Positions 1 through 7,440 are shown, counted from the first letter of the stretch. The stretch is 17,513 nucleotides of DNA from an uncultured Eubacterium sp. (GCA_900543365.1 UQRG01000015.1:1-17513); one strand, 5' to 3'. Numbers and translations: made by a program. Notes: generated by a model from the sequence alone, not told the origin.

Positions 1-38
1 AATATAATAATTAAATATAATGTAAATACTTAAAATAG

Positions 39-67
39 TTGACAATTAAGGGTTTTACATTTACAAT
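39..67 (+). promoter_or_regulatory. Sigma-A type promoter upstream of the amylase gene
   Basis: The -35 element TTGACA (39-44) is followed after exactly 17 bp by TACAAT (62-67). A second possible -10, TATAAT (75-80), lies just downstream with a poorer TTTACA -35 at 54-59 (15 bp spacing). Both sit a short distance upstream of the ribosome binding site at 86-91 and the ATG at 98, so they probably drive the amylase locus. Confidence 0.65.
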
Positions 68-97
68 TTAAGTATATAATAAAATGGGGTGAAAAAT

Positions 98-256
98 ATG
101 GAAAAATTCGATTATATTGAAAGATTACTTCTTCTTGCCAAGATGAACTTTGAATATATTAATATAGATGCCATTTTTTCAGACGAAAGCCAAAATTACA
201 GAACACCAGTTTCACCAGAGGCTAAGAAACTGCTGTTAGAATTAGAACAGGTATAA
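98..256 (+). pseudogene. N-terminal fragment of the GH13 amylase, out of frame with the rest
   Basis: This 52-codon reading frame starts at ATG 98, six bases after a GGGGTG ribosome binding site (86-91) and below a good promoter, so it is where translation of the amylase transcript should begin. Its second half (IDAIFSDESQNYRTPVSPEA) resembles the N-terminus of clostridial neopullulanase/maltodextrin hydrolases, which begin with a beta-sandwich domain. The frame then ends at TAA 254-256. The expected continuation, ETAVRIRTGINDLDNVY, is encoded one frame over from position 226 and joins the main amylase frame without a stop. One extra G near 226 (AAG GAA ACT instead of AAG AAA CT) would give a continuous gene of about 695 codons. 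A real mutation, a sequencing error and a recoding event are all possible; no canonical slippery heptamer is visible. Confidence 0.65.
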
Positions 257-276
257 ATGATTTAGATAACGTTTAT

Positions 277-2184
277 ATGTGTGTCAATGGTGAAAAATAT
301 CCTATGAATATTATTAAGTCAGAGAGTTATTTTGATTATTATCAGTGTTTTTATAAATGTGGTAGTGAAAAAATTGACTATTTCTTTGAGCTTGTAAAAG
401 ATGATAGAATATATTACTATAACAAACAAGGACTGGTTAAGGCAATAAATACTGACTACAATTTTACTATTATACCTGACTTTAAAACACCAGATTGGGC
501 TAAGGGTGCTGTTATGTATCAGATTTATGTTGATAGATTTTATAATGGGGATAAATCTAATGATGTTGTTGACAATGAGTATGCATATTTAGGTGTTACT
601 GCTAAGGCAGTTAAGAATTGGTATGCTCCCCTAGAGCAATTAGATGTCTGTAATTTTTATGGTGGCGACCTTAAGGGTGTTATGGACAAAATGGCTTATT
701 TAAAGGATTTAGGTGTTGAAGTTATTTATTTCAATCCGGTCTTTGTGTCACCAAGTAATCATAAGTATGACATACAGGACTACGATAGTATTGACCCACA
801 CTATGGCGTTATTATTAATGATGGTGGCAAACCACTTGAAAATGGCAAGAAAGATAATGCTGAGGCAACTATGTATATGATAAGAACTACGGATAAAGAA
901 AATCTTGAAGCCAGTAACAAACTTATGGCAGACCTAATTTCTCTTGCCCATAAAAATGGTATTAAGGTTATTTTAGACGGTGTATTTAATCATTGTGGTG
1001 CCTTTAACAAGTGGCTTGACAGAGAAGGGTTTTACAAGAAAAATGGCTATCCAGATGGAGCTTTTATGAGTGAAAATAGTCCTTATCACGATTTTTTTAG
1101 TTGGCACGGTGGTCATTGGCCTGGTAATGAAAGCTATGACGGTTGGTGGGGGCATTCTAATCATCCTAAACTTAATTTTGAAGGCTCTCAAGAACTTTAT
1201 GATTATATTTTAAACATAGGCAAAAAGTGGGTTTCTCCACCTTACAATGCAGATGGTTGGCGTCTTGATGTTGCTGCTGACCTTTGCTCAAGTAAAGAAT
1301 ATAATATGAAATTTTGGCGTGATTTTAGAAAGGCTGTTAAGTCTGCTAATCCTGATGCTATTATTTTGGCAGAACATTACGGTGACCCTAAAGATTGGCT
1401 TATGGGTGACCAATGGGATACTGTAATGAATTATGATGCATTTATGGAGCCTATTACTTGGTTCTTAACTGGTATGGAAAAACATAGTGAGCAGTGTTCT
1501 TGGGATAAATATAATAATGCAGGTGATTTTGAAGGAAAAATGCGTTATTATATGTCACGATTTAGTTTTGAAAGTTTAAGTGTGGCTATGAATGAGCTTT
1601 CTAATCACGACCATTCGAGATTTTTAACTAGAACTAATAAAAAAGTTGGCAGACTTCACACAATGGGTGCTAAAGAGGCTGATACGGGTATTAATCTTAA
1701 TATTATGAGAGAAGCAATTACTTTTCAAATGACTTGGATTGGTGCTCCTACTATTTATTATGGTGATGAGGCAGGTCTTACTGGTTGGACTGACCCAGAT
1801 AATAGACGGACTTATCCTTGGGGAAAGGAAAATAATGACCTTATTAAATATTACAAAACCCTTATAACTATTCATAAAAGATATAGGGCTTTTGCAATAG
1901 GTTCTATAGATTATCTTTATATGAGTTATGGCTTAATGTGCTATGGCAGATGGACAGATAAGGAAAAAATTATTGTTGTTATTAATAACAATGACACCTC
2001 TCAAGAGGTTATTGTACCAGTTTGGAGAGTTGAAGCACCAGAAAATACTGTATTTAATCGTATACTTGAATCTGGTGAGGACAGTTGGAGTACTGAAATT
2101 GAAAAGTACGAAATTAAGGACGGTTGTATTAAGGTTAAGTGTAAGGCTCAAGGTAGCTGCATATTTACGGCTGTTTTAGATTGA
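277..2184 (+). CDS. GH13 alpha-glucan hydrolase (neopullulanase/maltodextrin hydrolase type), main body
   Basis: This is a glycoside hydrolase family 13 enzyme that cleaves alpha-1,4 (possibly alpha-1,6) glucosidic bonds of maltodextrins or starch fragments. It has no signal peptide, so it probably acts in the cytoplasm on imported oligosaccharides. Counting from ATG 277 (635 aa), the (beta/alpha)8 barrel begins near residue 75. The four conserved regions are all present: DGVFNH at 234-239; GWRLD with the nucleophile Asp331; AEHYGD with the acid/base Glu366; and NHDHSR at 443-448 with the third acidic residue, Asp445. A C-terminal beta domain follows. ATG 277 is only the first Met in this frame: it has no ribosome binding site and lies inside the N-terminal sandwich domain. 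The real start is probably ATG 98, interrupted by a frameshift near 226. The active site is intact, so any inactivation is recent or only apparent. Confidence 0.88.
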   Translation: MCVNGEKYPMNIIKSESYFDYYQCFYKCGSEKIDYFFELVKDDRIYYYNKQGLVKAINTDYNFTIIPDFKTPDWAKGAVMYQIYVDRFYNGDKSNDVVDNEYAYLGVTAKAVKNWYAPLEQLDVCNFYGGDLKGVMDKMAYLKDLGVEVIYFNPVFVSPSNHKYDIQDYDSIDPHYGVIINDGGKPLENGKKDNAEATMYMIRTTDKENLEASNKLMADLISLAHKNGIKVILDGVFNHCGAFNKWLDREGFYKKNGYPDGAFMSENSPYHDFFSWHGGHWPGNESYDGWWGHSNHPKLNFEGSQELYDYILNIGKKWVSPPYNADGWRLDVAADLCSSKEYNMKFWRDFRKAVKSANPDAIILAEHYGDPKDWLMGDQWDTVMNYDAFMEPITWFLTGMEKHSEQCSWDKYNNAGDFEGKMRYYMSRFSFESLSVAMNELSNHDHSRFLTRTNKKVGRLHTMGAKEADTGINLNIMREAITFQMTWIGAPTIYYGDEAGLTGWTDPDNRRTYPWGKENNDLIKYYKTLITIHKRYRAFAIGSIDYLYMSYGLMCYGRWTDKEKIIVVINNNDTSQEVIVPVWRVEAPENTVFNRILESGEDSWSTEIEKYEIKDGCIKVKCKAQGSCIFTAVLD

Positions 2185-2191
2185 TATATGC

Positions 2192-2220
2192 TTGACTATA
2201 TTACTTTAATTTGGTACAAT
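2192..2220 (+). promoter_or_regulatory. Promoter of yajC
   Basis: TTGACT (2192-2197) and TACAAT (2215-2220) are separated by exactly 17 bp, and the -10 is preceded by TGG, giving an extended -10 (TGn). It begins 8 bp after the amylase stop codon and ends 40 bp before the yajC start, so yajC has its own promoter. Confidence 0.7.
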
Positions 2221-2260
2221 GTAATATAAGATTAAAATACGAAATAGGAGAGATTAACAA

Positions 2261-2695
2261 ATGGGTTTATTATTATCTTTATTAACTGAAGTCCCTACTG
2301 TTATGGTAGGTGGAGATAGCTCTGCTGAAACTGTTACTGAGGCAGCTAAGGCTGTTAGCGAGACTGGCACACAGGCTGTGCAGGCAACATCTTCAAGTGG
2401 TTTATTTAGTACTGGTACAATGGGTATGATTATTTATGTAGTAGCACTTATTGCTATTTTCTACTTCTTAGCTATTAGACCTTCAAGAAAGAGAGATAAG
2501 CAGTTAAAGGAAATGCAGGCTGCTATTCAGGTTGGTGACGATGTTGTAACATCTTCAGGCTTATACGGCAAGGTTGTTGAAATTTCTGATGATGTTATTA
2601 CTGTTGAGTTCGGTACTAACAGAGGTGTAAGAATACCAGTTAAGAAAAGCGAAATTCTTGGCAACAAAGCACCTAATGTAAGTTCAGAAAAGTAA
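2261..2695 (+). CDS. yajC: Preprotein translocase subunit YajC
   Basis: YajC is a small single-pass membrane protein that associates with SecDF and the SecYEG translocon. The protein has 144 residues. One membrane helix spans about 52-71, followed directly by the family hallmark AIRPSRKRDKQLKEMQ (71-86) and the cytoplasmic beta domain (VGDDVVTSSGLYGKV, 91-105). The start is supported by TAGGAGAG at 2245-2252. The family is usually nearer 90-110 residues; the extra length is an Ala/Thr/Ser/Glu-rich segment (about 17-50) ahead of the helix. No secD or secF lies next to it. It has its own promoter and a strong terminator, so it looks monocistronic. Confidence 0.93.
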   Translation: MGLLLSLLTEVPTVMVGGDSSAETVTEAAKAVSETGTQAVQATSSSGLFSTGTMGMIIYVVALIAIFYFLAIRPSRKRDKQLKEMQAAIQVGDDVVTSSGLYGKVVEISDDVITVEFGTNRGVRIPVKKSEILGNKAPNVSSEK

Positions 2696-2706
2696 TTATC
2701 GATTTT

Positions 2707-2738
2707 TAGGTGTGAGTTTTCTCACACCTATATTTTTT
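2707..2738 (+). terminator. Rho-independent terminator after yajC
   Basis: TAGGTGTGAG (2707-2716) and CTCACACCTA (2721-2730) form a perfect 10-bp stem with a TTTT loop, followed by TATTTTTT (2731-2738). It closes the yajC transcript. Confidence 0.93.
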
Positions 2739-2753
2739 GTATTGTAATATAAT
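2734..2753 (+). repeat. 20-nt AT-rich motif, copy 1
   Basis: The sequence TTTTTGTATTGTAATATAAT recurs with one mismatch at 9405-9424. It contains TATAAT (2748-2753), which could serve as a -10 box for the rnz operon, but I see no convincing -35 at 16-18 bp. It overlaps the U-tract of the yajC terminator. Confidence 0.4.
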
Positions 2754-2788
2754 TGTACTCAAATAATTTTGTAAGGATAGGTGAATAT

Positions 2789-3700
2789 ATGCTAGATGTA
2801 GCTTTATTAGGAACAGGCGGTATGATGCCTTTGCCAGATAGATTTTTGACTAGTCTTATGCTTCGTCTTGAAGGCAGAATGATGCTTATTGACTGTGGCG
2901 AGTGTACTCAGGTTACTATGAAGCAGTTAGGCTGGGGCTTTAAGAATATAGATGTAATTTGTTTCACCCATTATCACGCAGACCATATTTCTGGTTTGCC
3001 TGGGCTTTTACTTACTATTGGCAATTCAGCCAGAACAGAGCCTCTTACTCTTGTTGGACCTAAGGGACTTGTTAAAGTGTATGAGGGGCTTAAGACTATA
3101 TGTCCAGAGCTTCCTTTTCAAGTTAATATTGTGGAACTTGAGCCAAATGAAAGTATTAACATAAGTGTTTTTTATATTAATTCACTTAAGGTTAATCATA
3201 AAATAACTTGCTATGCCTATAGAGTTGATGTTAAGCGAGCAGGCAGATTTAATGTTGAGAAGGCTGTTGCTCTTAATGTGCCTAAAAAGGTATGGTCAAT
3301 TCTCCAAAAACAGCCTAGTGCTGAGTTTGATGGCAAAATATACACATCAGATATGGTTTTAGGTGATGGTAGAAAGGGTTTAAGCGTTTCTTACTGCACA
3401 GATACTAGACCAGTTGATGCCTTGCCTAATTTTGTAAAGGATTCAGACCTTTTTATTTGTGAAGGTATGTATGGTGAAGAAGAAAAAATAAATAAGGCTA
3501 GAGAATATAAGCATATGCTTTTTTCTGAAGCAGCAAGAATTGCCAAACAGGGTAATGTTAAGGAAATGTGGCTTACTCACTTTAGTCCAGCTATGCCTTT
3601 TCCGGAAATGTATATTAAAAATGCTAAAAATATTTTTGAAAATACACTTCTTGGACAAGATAGAAAAAGTGTTAGCTTAATGTTTGAAAATGAAAAGTAG
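2789..3700 (+). CDS. rnz: Ribonuclease Z-family metallo-beta-lactamase-fold hydrolase
   Basis: This is a zinc-dependent hydrolase of the RNase Z family, probably the tRNA 3' endonuclease that trims pre-tRNAs lacking an encoded CCA. Residues are counted from ATG 2789 (303 aa, usual for short-form RNase Z). The nucleotide-binding-like start LLGTGG is at 6-11, and the zinc motif is HYHADH (61-66) followed by ISGLPGLLLT. Further zinc ligands are likely in SYCTDTRP and in the C-terminal LTHFSP. The start is chosen because AAGGATAGGTG (2773-2783) precedes ATG 2789; an upstream in-frame TTG at 2753 lies in the promoter-like repeat and has no ribosome binding site. It is the first gene of the long operon. 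RNase Z is the best fit, but a related MBL phosphodiesterase cannot be excluded. The tRNA-Thr gene in this window lacks CCA, which suits an RNase Z substrate. Confidence 0.8.
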   Translation: MLDVALLGTGGMMPLPDRFLTSLMLRLEGRMMLIDCGECTQVTMKQLGWGFKNIDVICFTHYHADHISGLPGLLLTIGNSARTEPLTLVGPKGLVKVYEGLKTICPELPFQVNIVELEPNESINISVFYINSLKVNHKITCYAYRVDVKRAGRFNVEKAVALNVPKKVWSILQKQPSAEFDGKIYTSDMVLGDGRKGLSVSYCTDTRPVDALPNFVKDSDLFICEGMYGEEEKINKAREYKHMLFSEAARIAKQGNVKEMWLTHFSPAMPFPEMYIKNAKNIFENTLLGQDRKSVSLMFENEK

Positions 3701-3701
3701 A

Positions 3702-3712
3702 TTTTGCTTAAA
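3702..3712 (+). repeat. 11-bp direct repeat, left copy, flanking the restriction-modification cassette
   Basis: TTTTGCTTAAA begins one base after the rnz stop codon and is repeated exactly at 5475-5485, where it spans the stop codon of the methyltransferase gene. The two copies bracket the endonuclease and methyltransferase genes and look like a target duplication or short-homology recombination scar. Confidence 0.6.
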
Positions 3713-3717
3713 AGAGG
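3711..3717 (+). promoter_or_regulatory. Ribosome binding site fixing the endonuclease start
   Basis: AAAGAGG lies 5 bases before ATG 3723 and supports that codon over the longer TTG-initiated reading frame at 3684. Confidence 0.7.
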
Positions 3718-3722
3718 TATTT

Positions 3723-4574
3723 ATGAAACATTGCAATGAAAAGGAAAATTTTATTATAAGTTTGAAAAATTTTGCAAATACATTAGGTGAATATATATCT
3801 AAAGATAACCAATGGACTATAAGAGGATTTATAGATATATTTAAAAATATATATACTATTTCAACAGATACAAAGGTTATATCAAAAATATTGGAATTAC
3901 ATTTGTTCCCATATTTTTTTACTTTTGCTGAAGAGATAGGGTATGATATAGAATTAGCTAAATATCAAAACTGGTATCCGGATTTAACATTTATATCAAA
4001 GAAAAATCCTAAAATTAAATTTGCCGTTGATTTAAAAACAACATACAGGAAAGAAAAAAATCCTGAATTTTGTAATGGATTTACACTAGGTTCTCATGGG
4101 CAATATTTTATAGATAGAACAAGTAGTAAAAATATACAATATCCCTATGCTGAATATAATGGTCATTTTTGTTTAGGTATAATTTATTCAAGAAACGATA
4201 TTAATAAGTATGAGGAATTTAAAAAGTATAGTGTTGATAAGGTTGATTTGATTCCGTCTGTAATTGGCAACTTTGTATTTTTTGCAGAAGAAAAATGGAA
4301 AATTGCTAGTGATAAGGGTGGAAGTGGAAATACAGCTAATATTGGAAGTATTAAAAAAATTTCTGATATTTTAAGTGGAAATGGTGTTTTTGCAAAAGCT
4401 GGTGAAAAATTATTTGATGATTATTGGGCAAATTTTGGGAAAATAGAATTATTGAGCGAAAATGGTAGAAGTAAAAAATTATCTTCTTTATCTGAATATT
4501 TAACCTATAGGAGGTTACCTCAATCTTTAAATAACTCAAAGGTATCGAGAAAGAGGGGAAAAAGTAATGAGTGA
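3723..4574 (+). CDS. Type II restriction endonuclease, EcoRV-like (predicted GATATC)
   Basis: This is a dimeric, Mg-dependent type IIP endonuclease expected to cut unmethylated GATATC. The similarity to EcoRV is recognised from memory and covers the whole core. STDTKVISKILE (47-58) matches the EcoRV segment ending at Glu45. YQNWYPD (81-87) matches the Q-loop plus the catalytic Asp74. VDLKT (102-106) gives the catalytic D-x-K (Asp103, Lys105; EcoRV Asp90, Lys92). GGSGNTANIGS (199-209) matches the R-loop that reads the outer bases of the site. At 283 residues it is about 38 longer than EcoRV, with an extended, basic C-terminus. ATG 3723 is preferred because AAAGAGG (3711-3717) lies 5 bases upstream; the in-frame TTG at 3684 lies inside rnz. 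Its end overlaps the methyltransferase start (ATGAGTGA). No controller gene is visible. The operon order, endonuclease before methyltransferase, is notable. Confidence 0.92.
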   Translation: MKHCNEKENFIISLKNFANTLGEYISKDNQWTIRGFIDIFKNIYTISTDTKVISKILELHLFPYFFTFAEEIGYDIELAKYQNWYPDLTFISKKNPKIKFAVDLKTTYRKEKNPEFCNGFTLGSHGQYFIDRTSSKNIQYPYAEYNGHFCLGIIYSRNDINKYEEFKKYSVDKVDLIPSVIGNFVFFAEEKWKIASDKGGSGNTANIGSIKKISDILSGNGVFAKAGEKLFDDYWANFGKIELLSENGRSKKLSSLSEYLTYRRLPQSLNNSKVSRKRGKSNE

Positions 4575-5484
4575 AAGTAAGGTTTTTGTTCCTCCCTTGA
4601 AAATACAAGGTATAAAAACTAAGTTAGTTCCTTTAATCAAAAATACGGTAATGTTACATAGGGATTCGGTTTGGATAGAGCCTTTTATGGGGTCTGGAGT
4701 TGTAGGATTTAATGTTGCTCCATCAAGGGCTATTTTTTCGGACACTAATCCACATATTATTAATTTTTACAAACAGATACAAAATGGAAAAATAACACCA
4801 TATATTGTTCGTTGCTTTTTAGAGGAAGAAGGTGGAAAACTTTCTAAACTTGATGATGAATATTATTACGAGGTTAGAATGCGTTTTAATCAATATCACA
4901 ATCCATTAGATTTTCTGTTTTTAAATAGGTCGTGTTTTAATGGAATGATGAGATTTAATAAAAATAATGACTTTAATGTACCTTATGGACATAAGCCATT
5001 AAGGTTTTCTAAGGCTTATGTAACTAAGATTGTAAATCAGGTTGATTATGTGGAGTCAAAAATAAAAGATAATGATTGGGAATTCTTGTGTCAATCATTT
5101 GAAGATACAATTTCGTGTGCTGATGCAAATTCTTTTATTTATTGTGACCCTCCATATATTGATAGAAATGTTGATTATTTTGACAGCTGGGATGAAAATT
5201 TAGAATTAAAACTTTGTGAATGTTTGAAAAACAGTAAGGCAAAGTTTATGCTTTCAACTTGGGACAGCAATATATACAGACAAAATGAATATGTTGCAAA
5301 GGTTTGGAATTTTTGTTATAAAACAACAAAAGAGCATTTCTATTATGTTGGAGCAAAGACAACAAATCGTAATTCTGTTATTGAGGCTTTATTAACTAAT
5401 TATGTTCCAATTAGTTATAATAATGAATTTTCAAAAAGTGATAATCAAATGAATTTATTTAACTTTATTGATGTTTTTGCTTAA
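4567..5484 (+). CDS. DNA N6-adenine methyltransferase, M.EcoRV/Dam family (predicted GATATC)
   Basis: This enzyme transfers a methyl group from S-adenosylmethionine to N6 of adenine, protecting host DNA from the adjoining endonuclease. The 305-residue protein is a D12-class (alpha) methyltransferase. The N-terminal VFVPPLKIQGIKTKLVP (6-22) carries the K-rich family start, EPFMGSG (38-44) is the AdoMet motif I, FLFLNRSCFNGMMRFN (116-131) precedes the target recognition region, and DPPY (194-197) is the catalytic motif IV. The wording of these blocks follows M.EcoRV closely. AGAGGGG (4552-4558) precedes ATG 4567, and the start overlaps the endonuclease stop by 8 bases, so translation is probably coupled. 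The last codons and stop lie in the right copy of the 11-bp direct repeat. The C-terminal tail appears somewhat longer than in M.EcoRV. Confidence 0.94.
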   Translation: MSESKVFVPPLKIQGIKTKLVPLIKNTVMLHRDSVWIEPFMGSGVVGFNVAPSRAIFSDTNPHIINFYKQIQNGKITPYIVRCFLEEEGGKLSKLDDEYYYEVRMRFNQYHNPLDFLFLNRSCFNGMMRFNKNNDFNVPYGHKPLRFSKAYVTKIVNQVDYVESKIKDNDWEFLCQSFEDTISCADANSFIYCDPPYIDRNVDYFDSWDENLELKLCECLKNSKAKFMLSTWDSNIYRQNEYVAKVWNFCYKTTKEHFYYVGAKTTNRNSVIEALLTNYVPISYNNEFSKSDNQMNLFNFIDVFA

Positions 5485-5485
5485 A
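5475..5485 (+). repeat. 11-bp direct repeat, right copy, at the end of the methyltransferase gene
   Basis: TTTTGCTTAAA is identical to 3702-3712. It includes the methyltransferase stop codon (5482-5484). Removing one copy together with everything between would join the rnz stop directly to the leader of the sigma factor gene. Confidence 0.6.
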
Positions 5486-5516
5486 TGTTGTTAAAATAAA
5501 AAGAAAGAAGGACACT

Positions 5517-6062
5517 ATGACAGATTATGACATTGTAAGGCAATGCCTTAAAGGAGATAAAGAGGCTTTTTCTGAAATTGTGTCCAGATATAAAAACCTG
5601 GTTTTTGACCAAGTATACAAAAGTATAGGAAGCTATGAGGATACATTGGATTTATCTCAAGAAATATTTGTTAAAATATATAAAAACCTAAACAAATATA
5701 ATCCAAAGTACACATTTGCTACTTGGGTTATTAGAATAACCATTAACCATACTATTGATTATATGCGTAAAAACAAGATACAGACAGTGCCTATGGATGA
5801 TAGTGAGTATAAATTGCAACATAGTACTATATCACCGGAACAGGAGTACCTTAATAAAGAGGATAGAATAATTTTAAATACTGCAATTAATAATTTAGCT
5901 GAAAAATATAGAATACCTCTTATTATGTATTATAGTCAAGGTATGAAGTATACTGAAATAAGTGATATACTTAATATACCTCTTTCTAAGGTAAAGAATA
6001 GAATATATAGAGCTAGAAAAATACTTAAGTTATCTGTGGAAGGAAGTGATAGCAATGGATAA
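5517..6062 (+). CDS. ECF-type RNA polymerase sigma factor
   Basis: This is an extracytoplasmic-function sigma-70 factor that directs RNA polymerase to a small alternative regulon. The 181-residue protein has region 2 at about 5-90 (EAFSEIVSRYKNLVFDQVY; DLSQEIFVKIYKNL; FATWVIRITINHTIDYMRKN) and region 4 at about 125-172 with a helix-turn-helix (YTEISDILNIPLSKVKNRIY). A linker joins them, and region 3 is absent, as is typical of the ECF class. AGAAGG lies a few bases before ATG 5517. Its stop overlaps the start of the small membrane protein gene by 8 bases, an arrangement usual for a sigma factor and its anti-sigma factor. Which signal it answers cannot be told from the sequence. Confidence 0.92.
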   Translation: MTDYDIVRQCLKGDKEAFSEIVSRYKNLVFDQVYKSIGSYEDTLDLSQEIFVKIYKNLNKYNPKYTFATWVIRITINHTIDYMRKNKIQTVPMDDSEYKLQHSTISPEQEYLNKEDRIILNTAINNLAEKYRIPLIMYYSQGMKYTEISDILNIPLSKVKNRIYRARKILKLSVEGSDSNG

Positions 6063-6405
6063 TAAGATTTTGCCACCAGATAATTTTACTGACCTTGTTA
6101 TGAAAAAAGTTAAAAATGAAGATATATCGCCTAATTTTAGTATTTATGGTGTAATTTTTGCTGTATTTAGCGTTTTTACATCTTTTATAATGGCTGTTGA
6201 TTTTAATAGAGAATATTTTAATGAGTTTTTTAATAATCTAGGACTTTATTCTGTTTTAGGTAAATATTATTATGCGTTTGCAGATGCAGAGGAGTATATA
6301 TTTAGCAATATTGATTTTAACAGCTTAATTCCAATGTTAGTTGTGATTATAGGTTTATATATTGTATTTTATAATTTATTGTTTGGAGTGAAAGAAAATG
6401 GATAA
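6055..6405 (+). CDS. Small two-helix membrane protein, possible anti-sigma factor
   Basis: I do not recognise a named family. The protein (116 aa from ATG 6055) has a cytoplasmic N-terminus with PPDNFTDLVMKKVKNE (7-22), a membrane helix at about 28-47, an external loop of about 40 residues rich in Tyr, Phe and Asn, and a second helix at about 90-111. The position right after an ECF sigma gene, overlapping it by 8 bases, suggests that it holds the sigma factor at the membrane. The zinc anti-sigma motif HxxxCxxC is absent, so the role is inferred only from context. AAGGAAG (6040-6046) supports ATG 6055; a GTG at 6046 would overlap that site. Its stop overlaps the tsaD start. Confidence 0.7.
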   Translation: MDNKILPPDNFTDLVMKKVKNEDISPNFSIYGVIFAVFSVFTSFIMAVDFNREYFNEFFNNLGLYSVLGKYYYAFADAEEYIFSNIDFNSLIPMLVVIIGLYIVFYNLLFGVKENG

Positions 6406-7420
6406 AGATATTACAATACTTGCAATAGAAAGTTCTTGTGATGAAACCTCTGCTGCTGTTGTTAAAAATGGTAGAGATGTGCTTTCTAATGTGATTTCAT
6501 CACAAATAGCAACCCATAAACTTTATGGTGGTGTTGTGCCAGAGATAGCATCAAGACAGCATATTGAGGCTATTGACTGGGTTATTGATGCAGCTCTTGA
6601 TGAAGCTAATGTTAAAAAGGAAGATGTTGATGCCATTGCTGTTACTTATGGTCCAGGTCTTGTAGGTGCTTTACTTGTTGGACTTTCTGAAGCTAAGGCT
6701 TTAGCTTTTGCACTTAATAAGCCTCTTATACCAGTTCATCACATTGAAGGTCACATAGCAGCCAATTATATTCAGAATAAAGATTGGGAGCCTCCTTTTG
6801 TTTGTGAGGTTGTAAGTGGGGGTCATACTCATTTGGTACACATTAAGGATTATGACCATTTTGAGATTTTAGGTCATACAAGAGATGATGCAGCTGGCGA
6901 GGCGTTTGATAAGGTGGCTAGGGTTCTTGGCTTAACTTATCCTGGAGGTCCTCAAATTGATAAGCTCGCTAAAGAGGGTAATGCTGATGCTATTAAGTTT
7001 CCTAGAGTTGTACTTGAAAATGATACTTATGACTTTAGTTTTAGTGGTTTAAAGTCTGCTGTATTAAACTATATTAATAAGGCACAAATGAAAGGTGAGG
7101 AGATAGTTCCTGCTGATGTGGCAGCCAGTTTTCAACAAGCAGTTGTTGATGTTTTAGTTGAAAAAGCAATAGGAGCTTGTAAGGAGCTAAAGTTAAATAA
7201 ACTTGCTCTTGCTGGTGGTGTTTCTGCCAATTCACACCTTAGGGAGGAAATGCAAAAGGCTTGTAACAAGGAAGGTATAAAGCTTTCTGTACCAGAACTT
7301 GTACTTTGCACAGATAATGCAGCAATGATTGGCTCTGCTGGATATTATGAGTATGTTAAAGGCAATATTGCGGATATGTCACTTAATGCTTATCCTAGTT
7401 TAAAATTAGGCGAAAGATAA
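6398..7420 (+). CDS. tsaD: tRNA N6-adenosine threonylcarbamoyltransferase TsaD
   Basis: TsaD transfers the threonylcarbamoyl group from TC-AMP to A37 of tRNAs that read ANN codons, working with TsaB and TsaE. The 340-residue length is typical. The Kae1/Qri7/ASKHA fold begins with ILAIESSCDETSAA (7-20); the metal-binding HxxxH is His115 and His119 within VHHIEGHIAANY. GEAFDKVARVLGL and the C-terminal LALAGGVSANSHLR complete the nucleotide site. GGAGTG (6384-6389) precedes ATG 6398 by 8 bases, and the start overlaps the preceding gene by 8 bases, so this normally essential gene is translationally coupled to the sigma/anti-sigma pair. The tsaB and tsaE partners are not in the window. Confidence 0.97.
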   Translation: MDKDITILAIESSCDETSAAVVKNGRDVLSNVISSQIATHKLYGGVVPEIASRQHIEAIDWVIDAALDEANVKKEDVDAIAVTYGPGLVGALLVGLSEAKALAFALNKPLIPVHHIEGHIAANYIQNKDWEPPFVCEVVSGGHTHLVHIKDYDHFEILGHTRDDAAGEAFDKVARVLGLTYPGGPQIDKLAKEGNADAIKFPRVVLENDTYDFSFSGLKSAVLNYINKAQMKGEEIVPADVAASFQQAVVDVLVEKAIGACKELKLNKLALAGGVSANSHLREEMQKACNKEGIKLSVPELVLCTDNAAMIGSAGYYEYVKGNIADMSLNAYPSLKLGER

Positions 7421-7440
7421 AATAAAAAGAGGTTATAAAA

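Noticed and set aside
220..232. Possible programmed -1 frameshift in the amylase gene
   Set aside because: There is no canonical X XXY YYZ heptamer, and a -1 slip on AAG would place TAA in the site. A base loss explains the data more simply.
3684..3722. Longer endonuclease starting at TTG 3684
   Set aside because: It would overlap rnz, has no ribosome binding site, and the extra residues have no counterpart in EcoRV; ATG 3723 has a good site.
4440..4566. Internal promoter for early methyltransferase expression inside the endonuclease gene
   Set aside because: TTGAGC near 4453 has no acceptable -10 at 16-18 bp; nothing convincing was found.
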